DNA from: Hydrogenophaga sp.
Lineage (GTDB): Bacteria > Pseudomonadota > Gammaproteobacteria > Burkholderiales > Burkholderiaceae_C
Reading direction: 5' to 3'
DNA length: 64,000 nt
NCBI RefSeq assembly: GCF_030651625.1
Contig: NZ_JAUSCF010000022.1
Location: forward strand, 248,001-312,000
Numbering within the stretch: position 1 is the stretch's first letter; each line of letters begins with the position of its first letter. Both the position numbers and the translations under genes were made by a program. Below the pieces are notes generated by a model. The model had not been told where the DNA came from. It ran no database searches and saw only the letters and a list, made by a program, of their open reading frames with translations. Of the stretch, positions 1 through 9,298 are shown in pieces.

Positions 1-176
1 TTGCAACCCTGGCGATCCTGGTGTTCAGCATGTATCTGCTGTATGACCTCAAGCGCATCGTGGACGGTGGGGAAACCAACTACATCACGGCCACGCTGGG
101 CCTGTACCTGAGCGTCTTCAACATCTTCCAGAGCCTGCTGGCGCTGCTGGGCATTTTTGGCGGTGATCGGGACTGA
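1..176 (+). CDS. Bax inhibitor-1/YccA family membrane protein, C-terminal fragment
   Basis: Only the last 57 codons lie in the window; the reading frame enters at base 3 and ends at the TGA at 174-176. The peptide has the BI-1 signature end: a hydrophobic helix, then [14 protein letters not shown], a further hydrophobic helix with [10 protein letters not shown], and a short GIFGGDRD tail. YccA/BI-1 proteins are seven-helix inner-membrane proteins; E. coli YccA modulates FtsH. A strong hairpin terminator follows 35 bases downstream, so this gene ends its transcript. The family call is good; the role here is inferred. Confidence 0.8.
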   Translation, partial: ATLAILVFSMYLLYDLKRIVDGGETNYITATLGLYLSVFNIFQSLLALLGIFGGDRD

Positions 177-210
177 CCCGCTCGCTCAGCCTGATCTTCC
201 AGGCACTTCA

Positions 211-240
211 GAAAAGGACCTTCGGGTCCTTTTCTTTTTT
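211..240 (+). terminator. Rho-independent terminator after the BI-1 gene
   Basis: A perfect 9-bp stem (AAAAGGACC / GGTCCTTTT, 212-220 and 225-233) with a stable TTCG tetraloop is followed by a T-rich tract. It lies 35 bases after the upstream stop codon. Confidence 0.9.
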
Positions 241-327
241 TGTGCCTTCTGGTTCATCACCGATGCAATAGACCTTCAAGTTGCGGCGTGGAATGCCGAA
301 AGAACTACCAACAAGCCAACCCACACC

Positions 328-681
328 ATGCGACACACCGTCTTCACCATCTGTCTGGTCAGCGCAGCGAGCCTGCTCGCTGGCTGCGAGGCCTTGGGGA
401 TCGAAACCGCCACCCAGATTGCAGCCAAGAAAGAGGCCGAGGCCAAGGCCATTGGCAGTGCCTGTCGCCATGCTGTTCGCAGCATCGAGGACTGCTTTGG
501 CAGCTACCCCCGGGCCGGCAAGGCGGCCGTGTTTGCAGGTTGGCGCGAAATGGACGAATACATGCGCGAGAACGCCATTGTTGGTATGCCTGCAGAAGGC
601 TCGACAGGTCGCTCAGACTCGGCAGACACCCGTGAGTCCGGGGCATCCGGTCCAGCCAAGAGCAGTTCGCAAAGCTCATGA
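328..681 (+). CDS. Small predicted lipoprotein
   Basis: 117 residues. The N-terminus is a lipoprotein signal peptide (MRHTVFTICLVSAASLLAGC): a basic start, a hydrophobic core and an LLAGC lipobox with Cys20 as the lipidation site. The mature part holds a short Ala/Lys/Glu-rich helix, two further cysteines (in SACRHA and EDCFGSY) and a Ser-rich, probably disordered tail of about 35 residues. ATG328 was chosen over an in-frame TTG at 157 because that one lies inside the previous gene and would bury the signal peptide. Function is not recognised. It stands alone between a terminator and the convergent rlmD gene. Confidence 0.7.
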   Translation: MRHTVFTICLVSAASLLAGCEALGIETATQIAAKKEAEAKAIGSACRHAVRSIEDCFGSYPRAGKAAVFAGWREMDEYMRENAIVGMPAEGSTGRSDSADTRESGASGPAKSSSQSS

Positions 682-729
682 GCTTCTTGCGTCATTGATG
701 CAATCGACGCAGCAAGGCCGGACGGGAAC

Positions 730-2175
730 TCAAGCGTCCCTTTCGAAAACGGCCATGCTCTCCACGTGAGCCGTGTGCGAGAACATGTTGACAACCCCCG
801 CAAACGTGCACCGATAACCTGCCTGGTGAACAAGCAGGCCGGCATCGCGTGCCAGGGTGGCCGGGTTGCAGCTCACGTAAACAATACGCCGGGGCGCTGT
901 CCACTTGCCGCGCAAGCCTGGTTGCTGATGCAGGTCTGCCAGCGCCTTCGCCAAAGCAAATGCACCCTCGCGCGGTGGGTCAACCAACCACTTGTCTGCC
1001 ACGCCATCATTCACCAGCATATCGGTCGTCATCTCGAACAAGTTTCGCGCCACAAAGGCCGTCTGGCTCAGTGGTGCTGTGCGGTCGTTCTGATTGAGCT
1101 GTAAGTTCTCACGTGACCGGGCAACCAGCGTTTCGCTGCCCTCGATGCCCAGCACCTCGCCCGCCAGCGTGGCGATCGGCAAAGTGAAATTACCCAGGCC
1201 ACAGAACCAGTCGATCACCCGCTCGTTCTTCTGGGGATCCAGCAGTCTGATCGCCCGCGAAACCAGCACACGGTTCACGTACGGATTCACCTGTGTGAAG
1301 TCGGTCGGTTTGAATGGCATGGTGATGCCAAATTCCGGCAGGCAGTAGGAGAGCGTTGGCCCACCCTCCTCCAGCCGCTTCACGGTATCAGGTCCCTTGG
1401 ACTGCAGCCACCACTGCACGCCATGCTGAACGCCGAACGCCCGCAAGCGAGCTACGTCATCCACCGAGAGAGGCTCCAGATGCCGAAGGACCAGCGCCGT
1501 CACGTCGTCTCCGCTGGCGAGTTCGATCTGGGGGCAGGTTTCGCGTGCGTCCATGCCGAAAATCAACTCCCGCAACGGCAGCAACATCGCACTGACGTGG
1601 GGAGGCAAGACGGGACAGATGGCCATGTCGGCCACATAGCGGCTCTTGCGCTCGTGGAATCCGATCAGCACCACGCCTTTCTTGTGCACGTGGCGCACTG
1701 AAAGCCGGGCGCGGTAGCGGTAGCCCCAGGAAGGTCCCTCGATCGGGCGCAACAGGGTTTCGGCCTTCACTTTTCCAAGATGCCAGAGGTTGTCTTCCAG
1801 CACGCGCTGCTTGATCGCCACCTGGGCAGATGGGTGCAGGTGCTGCATCTTGCAGCCCCCGCAGGCGCCCGCATGCAGGCCGAAGTGGGGACAGCCCGGC
1901 CGAACCCGCTGAGAAGACTCACGGTGAATGGCGGTGACGACGCCCGCCTCCCAGTTGTTCTTCTTGCGGTGCACGCTGGTGCTGACCACTTCAAAGGGCA
2001 ACGCTCCTTCAATGAAGACGACCTTGCCATCCGGTCGACGGGCAATGCCTTGGGCATCGATGTCAAGGGATTCCACCGCCAGCCAGCCGTCAGGCAAGGA
2101 GGCTTCAGAAGCGGAGGGCGCGTCGTCGCGCGCGGTGGTGAGCAGGCTGTTTTCGTGAGCGAGGGGTGCAGTCAT
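730..2175 (-). CDS. rlmD: 23S rRNA (uracil-1939-C5)-methyltransferase RlmD
   Basis: 481 residues. The enzyme methylates U1939 of 23S rRNA with S-adenosylmethionine. An N-terminal TRAM RNA-binding domain (about 31-85) is followed by the four cysteines of the 4Fe-4S cluster (Cys95, Cys105, Cys108, Cys187), the SAM-binding motif [13 protein letters not shown] (about 321-333), the DPPREG motif (399-404) and the catalytic Cys436 in [12 protein letters not shown]. The FTQVN motif near 293 is also present. The cluster cysteines separate RlmD from the related RlmC/TrmA enzymes only in part, but length and spacing fit RlmD. It is the last gene of the surE-led minus-strand set, 166 bp behind the exonuclease gene, so it may have its own promoter. 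Confidence 0.93.
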   Translation of the reverse strand: MTAPLAHENSLLTTARDDAPSASEASLPDGWLAVESLDIDAQGIARRPDGKVVFIEGALPFEVVSTSVHRKKNNWEAGVVTAIHRESSQRVRPGCPHFGLHAGACGGCKMQHLHPSAQVAIKQRVLEDNLWHLGKVKAETLLRPIEGPSWGYRYRARLSVRHVHKKGVVLIGFHERKSRYVADMAICPVLPPHVSAMLLPLRELIFGMDARETCPQIELASGDDVTALVLRHLEPLSVDDVARLRAFGVQHGVQWWLQSKGPDTVKRLEEGGPTLSYCLPEFGITMPFKPTDFTQVNPYVNRVLVSRAIRLLDPQKNERVIDWFCGLGNFTLPIATLAGEVLGIEGSETLVARSRENLQLNQNDRTAPLSQTAFVARNLFEMTTDMLVNDGVADKWLVDPPREGAFALAKALADLHQQPGLRGKWTAPRRIVYVSCNPATLARDAGLLVHQAGYRCTFAGVVNMFSHTAHVESMAVFERDA

Positions 2176-2341
2176 CCCGCGATTGTCTCAGGACGCGAAA
2201 GGCGGTCCGGACAGCAACACTGCCCTGAGTGGACGCAGGCAACCATTACGTAGCCAGGGACTGTCCCTGGACAGCCCGGAAGCATCGTCTCCGTCCGGCT
2301 GCGGCCTGCAAGACATGCCGAAGTCGACCCGGGGTGGTGTC

Positions 2342-3127
2342 TCAGCCCCAGGCCCTGAGGTATTCGTCCCAATGGCTCTCGGTTGGTGTGAGATGGCCAA
2401 GGGTCTCCTTGACGTAGGTCATCTCCTTTTCATACTCGGCTTCGGTGAAGCCACCGCGCATCTTCTGGAAGCGGCAATACACCAGATAGGTGTTCATCAC
2501 GTCGGTTTCACAGTAGCGCCTGATGTCCTCCAACTGGCCACCAAGGTACTGTGCATAGACCTGCGAGCCGTCCATGCCCAGCTTGCCCGGAAAGCCACAG
2601 AGTTTGGCCAATGCGTCCAGCGGCGCATTGTTCTTGGGCGAATACATGGCCAGCAGATCCATCAGATCGAGGTGGCGCATGTGATAGCGACTGATGTAGT
2701 TGTTCCACTTGAACTCGCGGTCGTCTTCGCCCAGGTCCCAGTACTTGCCGGCCTCCACGCCATGACGCAGACCCCGATAGTGCAGCACCGGCAGATCAAA
2801 GCCACTGCCATTCCAGCTCACGAGTTGGGGTGTGTGCTTCTCGATGGCATTGAAGAAGGTCTGAACCACCTTGCCTTCACTCTGGCCGTCGCGGTCCACA
2901 AACGAGTGGATGCGCAACCCCTCGGAGTTGCGAAACACCACGCTGATGACCAGTATCCGCTGCAAATGCAAGGGCATGAAATCGCTCTGCCCTTTTTCCT
3001 TTCGCCCGGCCTGCCAAGCGGCATACACCTCGGCATCGGGTACTTCGGGCGGTGCGGCATGCAAGGCGCGAAGTCCATCGACATCGGGAATGGTCTCGAT
3101 GTCGAAAACCATGACGGGCCAGGTCAT
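2342..3127 (-). CDS. Predicted 3'-5' exonuclease, PolB proofreading-domain-like
   Basis: 261 residues. It matches the stand-alone DEDDy exonuclease family related to the proofreading domain of family-B polymerases (PF10108). The acidic motifs are visible: MVFDIETIP near the N-terminus (Exo I), SWNGSGFDLPVLHYR (Exo II) and RRYCETDVMNTYLVY (Exo III with Tyr and Asp). ATG3127 was chosen because it places FDIET near residue 8; a longer frame from 3220 would run into nlpD. It follows nlpD by 34 bp on the same strand, the slot that holds rpoS in E. coli. A role in DNA maintenance is inferred only. Confidence 0.8.
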   Translation of the reverse strand: MTWPVMVFDIETIPDVDGLRALHAAPPEVPDAEVYAAWQAGRKEKGQSDFMPLHLQRILVISVVFRNSEGLRIHSFVDRDGQSEGKVVQTFFNAIEKHTPQLVSWNGSGFDLPVLHYRGLRHGVEAGKYWDLGEDDREFKWNNYISRYHMRHLDLMDLLAMYSPKNNAPLDALAKLCGFPGKLGMDGSQVYAQYLGGQLEDIRRYCETDVMNTYLVYCRFQKMRGGFTEAEYEKEMTYVKETLGHLTPTESHWDEYLRAWG

Positions 3128-3161
3128 GGTTTTCTGTGCCTTCGACAAGAAAGCGCCAGGC

Positions 3162-4091
3162 TCAGCGCCGCGGCAGGTGGTTGAGCGGATCCACCGGTTT
3201 GCCCTGCCGGCGGACCTCAAAGTGAAGCTTCACGCGATCGGTGTCGCTGCTCCCCATCTCGGCGATCTTCTGCCCCTGACGAACAGCCTGGTCCTCGCGC
3301 ACCATCAAGGCTTGGTTGTGCGCGTATGCGGTGAGGTAGGTGTTGTTGTGTTTCAGGATGACCAGATTGCCGTAGCCGCGCAAGCCTGCCCCTGCGTAGA
3401 CCACGCGACCATCTGCCGCTGCCACAACGGGGTCGCCGACGCGTCCGGCGATGGAAACGCCCTTGTTCTTGGCTTCATCAAAGCCGGCGATCACCGAACC
3501 TTGGGCGGGCCATACAAAATTCAGCTCGTCGGCACCAACAGATTCTGGACTGGCCGCCATGGATGACGGGGCTGGCGAGGTGGTGGCTGGTGCGGCTGGG
3601 GCCAGAGGCACCGGTTCGGTCGAAGAAAGCGGACGCGACATCACACCTGAAGGGGCCACGGGGGTGGCCGACGCCGTGCCGGGTGCACCTGCCGGAGGGC
3701 TCACAGCGGCCACCGCAGCTGGCGCAGCGCCAGGTGGCTGCACGCGCAAGACCTGTCCCACTTCCAGAATATTCGGATTGGTCAGGTTGTTCCAGGCCTG
3801 CACGTCGCGCCAGCTTTGACCGCTGTCCAGGGCGATGCGAAACAAGGTGTCACCCGGTTTGACGGTATAGAAGCCGGCTTTGCCAGCATTCTCAGCACCC
3901 GGCAGTGGCTTGGCGTCTGTCACAACACCCGTGGTGCGATCTTCTACCGGTGCAGGTGCTGCTGCACGGCGGGTGGCACAACCCGCAGTCAGCAGCATCA
4001 CAGCCATGAGGCCCACCACCGCAGCACCCTGCCATGAGGACCGCCCGGGATGGACCGCTGGGTCCGACACAAGGAAATCGCGATTGATCAT
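3162..4091 (-). CDS. nlpD: NlpD-like LysM/LytM-domain lipoprotein
   Basis: 309 residues. A lipoprotein signal ends in LLTAGC with Cys38. A LysM peptidoglycan-binding domain follows (about 74-117, FYTVKPGDTLFRIA), then a long Pro/Ala linker and a C-terminal LytM/M23 domain (about 205-305). The M23 zinc ligands look lost: the usual HxxxD region reads NKGVSIAG and the final HxH reads KLHFEV. As in E. coli NlpD, this suggests an amidase activator rather than an active peptidase. ATG4091 is chosen because GGGAG sits six bases upstream; an alternative ATG at 4187 overlaps the pcm stop as ATGA but would give an over-long signal region. Confidence 0.85.
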   Translation of the reverse strand: MINRDFLVSDPAVHPGRSSWQGAAVVGLMAVMLLTAGCATRRAAAPAPVEDRTTGVVTDAKPLPGAENAGKAGFYTVKPGDTLFRIALDSGQSWRDVQAWNNLTNPNILEVGQVLRVQPPGAAPAAVAAVSPPAGAPGTASATPVAPSGVMSRPLSSTEPVPLAPAAPATTSPAPSSMAASPESVGADELNFVWPAQGSVIAGFDEAKNKGVSIAGRVGDPVVAAADGRVVYAGAGLRGYGNLVILKHNNTYLTAYAHNQALMVREDQAVRQGQKIAEMGSSDTDRVKLHFEVRRQGKPVDPLNHLPRR

Positions 4092-4183
4092 GAAAGCTCC
4101 CACCAATTGCACCTTTATGCGCGAGCACGGCCTGACGAGGCGATGCTCAAATAAATGTTCGATCACCGATGAAGCCCAGGGTT

Positions 4184-5059
4184 TCACCCGATACCGGATT
4201 TTAGTGGCACGAAGTGCACCGCTTCCAACTCGGTCCTGACCACACCTCTGGCGGTCTTGTCAATCACCACCAGATTCTGCTTCCCCGCAGACGTTACCGT
4301 CGGCGCCACGAGCCGCCCACCCACGGCCAGTTGCTCAATCCAGGCCTGGGGAATGTCGTTTCCCCCCGCCGCAGCGATGATGGCTGCATAGGGCGCGCCC
4401 TTGGCATACCCTAACATGCCATCCCCCATCAAAAGATGAAGATTGGACAGGCGAAACGCGCGAAGGTTCGCGCGGGCTCGCTCATGCAATCCGCGCAATC
4501 GCTCCATGCTGTAGACCTCGATCGACACCGAGCTCAGGACAGCAGCCTGGTAACCGCATCCGGTGCCGATCTCAAGGACACGCCCCAGTTTTTCACTCCG
4601 GTCATGGCACAGCAGTTCGATCATGCGCGCCACCACACTGGGTTTGGAGATGGTCTGGCCCAGGCCAATGGGCAAGCTGGTGTCTTCGTATGCTTGATTG
4701 GCCAGTGCCGAATCCACAAACCGGTGTCGTTCCACCGAACGCATGGCAGCAAGCACCGCCTCGTGCCGAAGGCCCTGCGCCTCCAGCTTGCGGACCATGG
4801 CAAAACGAGCCGCCTGCCACTCTGATCCAGTGGCGCTTCGGTCTGGACGAGTCAGTACCCCCCCCAGCTGGACTGCAGCCATCGCATTGGGTTTGCCCGT
4901 CGCTGGAATGCGAAGGCTCTGACTGGCCGCTCTGATGACACTGCGGCCTTGAGGTGCCGGCGATGCGCTCGTCAGCTTGACCGGGAACGAAGGTCGTGGC
5001 CTCGCTTCTGCGCCGGGAATGGAGGGCTTCGCCAACTTCCCGGCAGCTTCCCGCTTCAA
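4184..5059 (-). CDS. pcm: Protein-L-isoaspartate O-methyltransferase
   Basis: 291 residues from a TTG start. The enzyme methylates L-isoaspartyl residues to start repair of damaged proteins. The catalytic core occupies the C-terminal two thirds: [22 protein letters not shown], the SAM motif [16 protein letters not shown] and the MGDG motif. The first 75 or so residues are an unrecognised basic, Pro/Ser-rich extension absent from the E. coli enzyme of about 208 residues. The TTG at 5059 overlaps the surE stop (TTGA) and has AGGGGGA six bases upstream, which favours translational coupling; another TTG at 5155 lies deep inside surE. Confidence 0.85.
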   Translation of the reverse strand: MKREAAGKLAKPSIPGAEARPRPSFPVKLTSASPAPQGRSVIRAASQSLRIPATGKPNAMAAVQLGGVLTRPDRSATGSEWQAARFAMVRKLEAQGLRHEAVLAAMRSVERHRFVDSALANQAYEDTSLPIGLGQTISKPSVVARMIELLCHDRSEKLGRVLEIGTGCGYQAAVLSSVSIEVYSMERLRGLHERARANLRAFRLSNLHLLMGDGMLGYAKGAPYAAIIAAAGGNDIPQAWIEQLAVGGRLVAPTVTSAGKQNLVVIDKTARGVVRTELEAVHFVPLKSGIG

Positions 5060-5895
5060 AACGAGTCCCCCTGATCTGTCGCCGCATGCGCTTCTGAGGC
5101 CTGTGACCTTGCCAATGGCGACACCTGGGAAAGCTGGGCTGCCGCTGGTGCCCAATACGGCAGTCTGTCGTGATCGGTCAAGTCCACCTGCAAGGGTGTG
5201 ATCGTGGCGTAACCTTGCGCCGTGGCATGGAAGTCGGTTCCTTCGGCATCGTCTTTTGCTGGCCCCGCATTGCCAATCCAGTACATGGTGTCTCCTCTTG
5301 GATTGGTCTGGGAAATCACCTGCTCAGCCGCGTGGCGCCTTCCAAGGCGCGCCACCTTGAATCCCCTGATTTCCGACAACGGCCGGTTGGGGATGTTGAC
5401 ATTGAGCAACCACGGGGCTGCCCGCTGTGCCGCTTCGACCAACGAAGGCAGCAACTGAGCCACCAGCTGGCTGGCCTTGCTGGCCGCCGCATCCAGGTGG
5501 GTCCACCCCTTTTCGGTCTGTGAAAACGCGATGGCGGGAATGCCAAAAAGGTACCCCTCCATGGCAGCACCAACGGTGCCCGAATAAATTGTGTCGTCGC
5601 CCATGTTGGCCCCGTTGTTGATGCCGGATACCACCAGATCCGGGCGGTAGCCCAGCAAGCCGGTCAGGGCGATGTGCACACAGTCGGCCGGCGTGCCATT
5701 GACGTAGCGGAAGCCATTGGGAGCCGTGTGCACATATAGCGGCGAATGCAGGGTCAAAGCATTGGATTTGGCACTGTTGTTGTGCTCCGGCGCCACTACC
5801 TCGACCTCGACCTCGGCCAGTCCTTTGAGCGCTTCGTACAGGGACACGATGCCCGGCGCCTGGTAACCATCGTCGTTGGAGATGAGGATTTTCAT
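5056..5895 (-). CDS. surE: 5'/3'-nucleotidase SurE
   Basis: 279 residues. A metal-dependent survival phosphatase acting on nucleoside monophosphates. The metal-site residues of the family are visible: Asp8 and Asp9 in ISNDDG, Ser41 in [10 protein letters not shown] and Asn93 in [10 protein letters not shown]. It runs about 25 residues longer than E. coli SurE at the C-terminus, with an Ala/Ser/Gln-rich tail that encodes the overlap with pcm. ATG5895 gives the conserved [10 protein letters not shown] start. First gene of the minus-strand surE-pcm-nlpD order conserved in many proteobacteria. Confidence 0.95.
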   Translation of the reverse strand: MKILISNDDGYQAPGIVSLYEALKGLAEVEVEVVAPEHNNSAKSNALTLHSPLYVHTAPNGFRYVNGTPADCVHIALTGLLGYRPDLVVSGINNGANMGDDTIYSGTVGAAMEGYLFGIPAIAFSQTEKGWTHLDAAASKASQLVAQLLPSLVEAAQRAAPWLLNVNIPNRPLSEIRGFKVARLGRRHAAEQVISQTNPRGDTMYWIGNAGPAKDDAEGTDFHATAQGYATITPLQVDLTDHDRLPYWAPAAAQLSQVSPLARSQASEAHAATDQGDSF

Positions 5896-6164
5896 TGACC
5901 AGATTCTAGGTGAATGGCCGCCCTGTTCGGCTTCGGCTCTTGGCGGCAAAAGGGTCGCGCGGGGGACAAACGGTGGGCCTACCCTGTTGTTTTCGGTGGC
6001 ACTCTGTCCCTATCATGATCGGCTTTGATCCTGGTCCTGAAGAATGGGTGCATCAAAGCTTGAGCGTGCGAGCTCGCCCCCCATGGAGGCGCTCACACCC
6101 TTGCAGCTTGTCATGACATCGAGTTGCGCGCCCACATGCAGTGCCCCCCAACATAGGAATCCCC

Positions 6165-7151
6165 ATGCAAGCCTGGCTTTGCGAGAACCCGGTGGGCGTC
6201 GACGCCCTGGTCTGGAAAGAATTGCCGACCCCGGTGCCACAAAAAGGCGAAGTGTTGATCGAGATCCAGGCAGCGAGCCTGAATTTTCCCGATCTCCTGA
6301 TCGTGCAGAACAAATACCAGATGAAGCCGGCCCTGCCCTTCGTGCCGGGGTCTGAGTACGCCGGGGTGGTACAGGCACTGGGTGAAGGCGTCACCCATCT
6401 CCAAGTGGGCCAGGCCGTGGCATGCCTGAGCGGCACGGGCGGCTTCGGCACCCACACGCTGGCAGCTGCCGCGCTTTGTATCCCACTGCCCCCTGGCTTC
6501 CCTCCTGTGGACGCTGCGGCATTCATCATGATCTACGCCACGTCGTGGCATGCGCTGATGGACAGAGCTGCTCTGAAGGCCGGCGAAACCGTGCTCATTC
6601 TGGGAGCGGCCGGAGGTGTTGGTACCGCAGCGATCCAGATCGCCAAAGCCGCCGGCGCGCGCGTGATTGCCGCTGCATCCACTGAAGAAAAATGCGAACT
6701 GTGCAAGCAACTGGGTGCCGACGCAACCATCAACTACAGCGAACACACGCCTGCCAAGGGCCTGCGCGAGGCGATCAAGCAACTGACGGATGGCAAGGGT
6801 CCGGACGTGATCTACGACCCTGTGGGCGGGGAATTCGCCGAGCCGGCCTTCCGGTCCATCGCCTGGAGAGGCCGCTACCTGGTGGTTGGCTTTGCCAGTG
6901 GCCCGATTCCTTCATTGCCATTGAACCTGACCCTGCTCAAGGGCGCGAGCATTGTGGGTGTGTTCTGGGGTGACTTTGCCCGCCGCGAACCCAAGGCCAA
7001 TGCCGAGATGATGCAAAGATTGGCCGGCATGTACGCCAATGGCCAGATCAAGCCTGTGATCGACCAGACCCTTCCCATGAGCGAGTTGCACAAAGCCTAC
7101 GAGATCATGGGCTCGCGATCGGTGAAGGGCAAGCTGGTGCTCGTGAACTGA
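6165..7151 (+). CDS. NADPH:quinone reductase-like MDR oxidoreductase
   Basis: 328 residues. Zinc-independent medium-chain dehydrogenase/reductase of the quinone reductase (QOR) group. The GroES-like N-terminal half carries PGSEYAGVV; the Rossmann motif VLILGAAGGVGTAAIQIA is near residue 145, followed by ASTEEKCELCKQLGAD, which accommodates NADPH, and DVIYDPVGG. No structural zinc cysteines are seen. ATG6165 has AGGAA five bases upstream. The gene stands alone; a 10-bp hairpin follows the stop codon directly. The substrate cannot be told from sequence. Confidence 0.85.
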   Translation: MQAWLCENPVGVDALVWKELPTPVPQKGEVLIEIQAASLNFPDLLIVQNKYQMKPALPFVPGSEYAGVVQALGEGVTHLQVGQAVACLSGTGGFGTHTLAAAALCIPLPPGFPPVDAAAFIMIYATSWHALMDRAALKAGETVLILGAAGGVGTAAIQIAKAAGARVIAAASTEEKCELCKQLGADATINYSEHTPAKGLREAIKQLTDGKGPDVIYDPVGGEFAEPAFRSIAWRGRYLVVGFASGPIPSLPLNLTLLKGASIVGVFWGDFARREPKANAEMMQRLAGMYANGQIKPVIDQTLPMSELHKAYEIMGSRSVKGKLVLVN

Positions 7152-7156
7152 GCAGT

Positions 7157-7179
7157 CATCGAACCATGATGGTTCGATG
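7157..7179 (+). terminator. Hairpin after the MDR oxidoreductase gene
   Basis: Perfect 10-bp stem (CATCGAACCA / TGGTTCGATG) with a TGA loop starts six bases after the stop codon. No T-run follows, so it may act as a 3' mRNA stabiliser or a weak or Rho-assisted stop. Confidence 0.45.
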
Positions 7180-7251
7180 GCCCGCATCCCGTTGGTTGCG
7201 CTTCCGTTTCTGCCGCGATTCAATCCTGCAGAAGAAACGCGATGCGCGGCG

Positions 7252-7404
7252 CTATCGCAAGTTGAAGCTGCCACCCAGCAGCCCGACCAAACCGATGACG
7301 ATGAGGTAAATGGCGACGATGTAATTCAGCATGCGCGGCATGATCAGGATCAGGATGCCGGCGATCAAAGAAATCAGGGGGCCAATGCTCAAATTCAGGT
7401 TCAT
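7252..7404 (-). CDS. DUF3096 family small membrane peptide
   Basis: 50 residues. It starts MNLNLSIGPLISLIAGILIL and holds two hydrophobic helices joined by a short MPRMLNY turn, ending in GLLGGSFNLR. This is the pattern of the DUF3096 family of tiny bacterial inner-membrane proteins; no function is known. The gene is monocistronic and lies just outside the tRNA-His insertion. Confidence 0.75.
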   Translation of the reverse strand: MNLNLSIGPLISLIAGILILIMPRMLNYIVAIYLIVIGLVGLLGGSFNLR

Positions 7405-7644
7405 GGGTTCTCCGTCAAAGGGGCTGTAGCGAGTGCTGCCGGTGTTCCGGCACCAAGCGAAAGAAGTGCATTCTGAACCGGTTCTGCAATCTGTCTGTGC
7501 GCTATCTAACGCTCGGCCAGACAAAAGGTCCGCGCTTCCAGAAAACCGGTCACTGTTCAAGGCCGCCCCTGGTGCCACGCCTTTCGCGGCGTACGTGAAT
7601 TTCATGTTCTTGGCTCAATCGAACCTTTGATCGATTGCTCAGGC

Positions 7645-7671
7645 AAAAAAGCCTGGCGATCCCGCCAGGCT
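7645..7671 (-). terminator. Terminator, left copy of the tRNA-His 3' module
   Basis: Stem AGCCTGGCG / CGCCAGGCT with an ATCC loop; on the minus strand it is followed by six T residues. It sits 13 bases downstream of the left tRNA-His 3' fragment and is probably the original terminator of tRNA-His before any insertion. Confidence 0.8.
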
Positions 7672-7683
7672 ATTTCTTGATCG

Positions 7684-7711
7684 ATGGGGTGGCTGATGGG
7701 GCTCGAACCCA
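7684..7711 (-). repeat. Left partial copy of the tRNA-His 3' end (att scar)
   Basis: 28 bases identical to 13153-13180 and 21059-21086. On the minus strand they spell the T-arm, the acceptor 3' strand and CCA of tRNA-His. Homology stops inside the T-arm, so no tRNA can form. This is the expected scar where the native 3' end of the tRNA was displaced by an integrating element. Confidence 0.85.
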
Positions 7712-8333
7712 GTCCACGTAAGCTGTTGATTTAACGAGACTAATTTGAACAAGCGAAAAATTGTGCCTACAAGTTCGTGACACTTGCTCGTGACACCGTA
7801 GTCGTCGACACAATTCACCGGACTTTACTGGACAAACAAACCGCCCTCCCCCAACTACACAAAATCTACAGCAGCACTCGCAGTCCAAGTCGGGCGCCTG
7901 GACTCCAGCCATTGGATTGCGTCTGCCAGCCGAAAATGGCTGCGCTCACAGAGTTGGTCGTAGTGATCATCTACCTGCACGGCGGTCATGACCGCCGGGA
8001 ATTGGAGCACCGAGCATGAGCAGCCTGGCGCCCGCTGGCCAGCCGTTTTGCAGCGATTGCTGCCGATGACGGGCGATGTCTCGAACTGGCGTGCTGATCC
8101 CTCTGCAGTCATCCCGCCTACCATCCGCTTCAGGCTCGAACGTCTGGTGACGAAGGTGGTGCCGACGCTCTACTTGGGCATCGGCGGGCGTGGCGCATTG
8201 GCTCCCCTCGCGACGGTGGCAGCAGGACAAAGAGATGTGTCTGGGGACTACCTCAGGTATTCCCATTGGGCCGCAGACAGGACGTGCAAAGTCAATATGG
8301 ACGGAGCGGCGGCGGCGCCCGTCCATCCATCCG
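7712..8333. other. 622-base stretch without a recognisable gene
   Basis: Short open frames exist on both strands, but none shows a motif I recognise. Near the left end CGTGACAC occurs twice (7776-7783 and 7789-7796), 13 bases apart, and TTGTGCCTACAAG at 7761-7773 resembles the 11-bp arm-site repeats of element 2. It could be the remains of an attP arm region and an eroded integrase, but the sequence gives no proof. Confidence 0.5.
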
Positions 8334-9206
8334 TCAGCGAACCAGTTTGCTGGACCCCCATTGTTTGAGTTGCCGTTGGTCGTGCGCGCGCTCCCCTTCG
8401 AATGAGTCCTCCGGAAGTTGCTTGAGGCATTCTTCCAAGGCCAGAGAATCCAACTCTTCGGTGGGTGCTTGCACTTTCGGTACCGCAGGCAATCTGCCGT
8501 CAAACACGAACGGGTTGCTGAACCCGGGGCGATCAGGCTCGCAGTCGTATTTGTAGATCGGGGCGTCATCTTGGGCGAACGGTTGAAACGAGATCGTCTT
8601 CTCGAAAATCAGGGGCTTGCCGTTGGGTGTCGGTGGCAACGGCGGCATGCTCTCCACAGCCTTGCGCGCCAGCGCTTCCGCCTTGGCCGAGGTGGTCCAG
8701 AGCGTCTCCAGTTGCACCAGCGCGCCATTGGGCGCAATTTCAATTCTGAAACGGACGACGCCCTGGTCCGGTCCTTCGATCGCTGTGCCCATCATGCTTC
8801 GCACTTGCTGCCCCCAGGTGTACCTGTAGCGTTTGCTGTTTTTCAGTGAGTAGCCGGCCGCGAGCCCCCATTCCTCGGCCGAGGGAGCGGGCGGAGCTTC
8901 CATGAATGCCGGTGCACGCTCACTCGGCAAAGCCAGGTCTGTTGTTGCTGGCGGCGACTTTGCAACGGGTGCGGACGTTGGTGCCGGATCAAGCGTCGGC
9001 TTGGTGGCAGGGGGACGCTGTACAGGACCGGCCTTCTCTTGAGTCGTTGGCATGACCTCCAGAAACAAGACCCTTTCTCTGGGTGCCTGGGCCTTGAATT
9101 CTGTATTGGTCTGAAACGGATAGAGACCGGCAACCAACAACGCCAGGACATGCAGAGTGACCGATAGAGATGCGGCGAACAGGTACCTGCGTCCAGTAGA
9201 TTTCAT
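8334..9206 (-). CDS. TonB-like energy-transducer protein
   Basis: 290 residues. A short cytoplasmic start and one membrane helix (about 8-30) are followed by a Pro-rich periplasmic stretch (about 55-112) and a TonB C-terminal-type domain (about 145-210) with VVRFRIEIAPNGALVQLET and ARKAVESMPPLPP. Some 80 further residues extend past that domain, with two cysteines, which is unusual for TonB. No ExbB, ExbD or outer-membrane receptor is adjacent. It lies downstream of the sulfur operon with a 92-bp gap, so it may be separately transcribed. TonB-family membership is clear from the layout; the partner is unknown. Confidence 0.65.
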   Translation of the reverse strand: MKSTGRRYLFAASLSVTLHVLALLVAGLYPFQTNTEFKAQAPRERVLFLEVMPTTQEKAGPVQRPPATKPTLDPAPTSAPVAKSPPATTDLALPSERAPAFMEAPPAPSAEEWGLAAGYSLKNSKRYRYTWGQQVRSMMGTAIEGPDQGVVRFRIEIAPNGALVQLETLWTTSAKAEALARKAVESMPPLPPTPNGKPLIFEKTISFQPFAQDDAPIYKYDCEPDRPGFSNPFVFDGRLPAVPKVQAPTEELDSLALEECLKQLPEDSFEGERAHDQRQLKQWGSSKLVR

Positions 9207-9298
9207 TCAGTGGGGGGCCGCCGGAGCCCAAGAGAAGGTTGGAGCGTTGAACAACAAAACCAACCATGCGAATGTACGGATATTTGTACCGTGAAATC

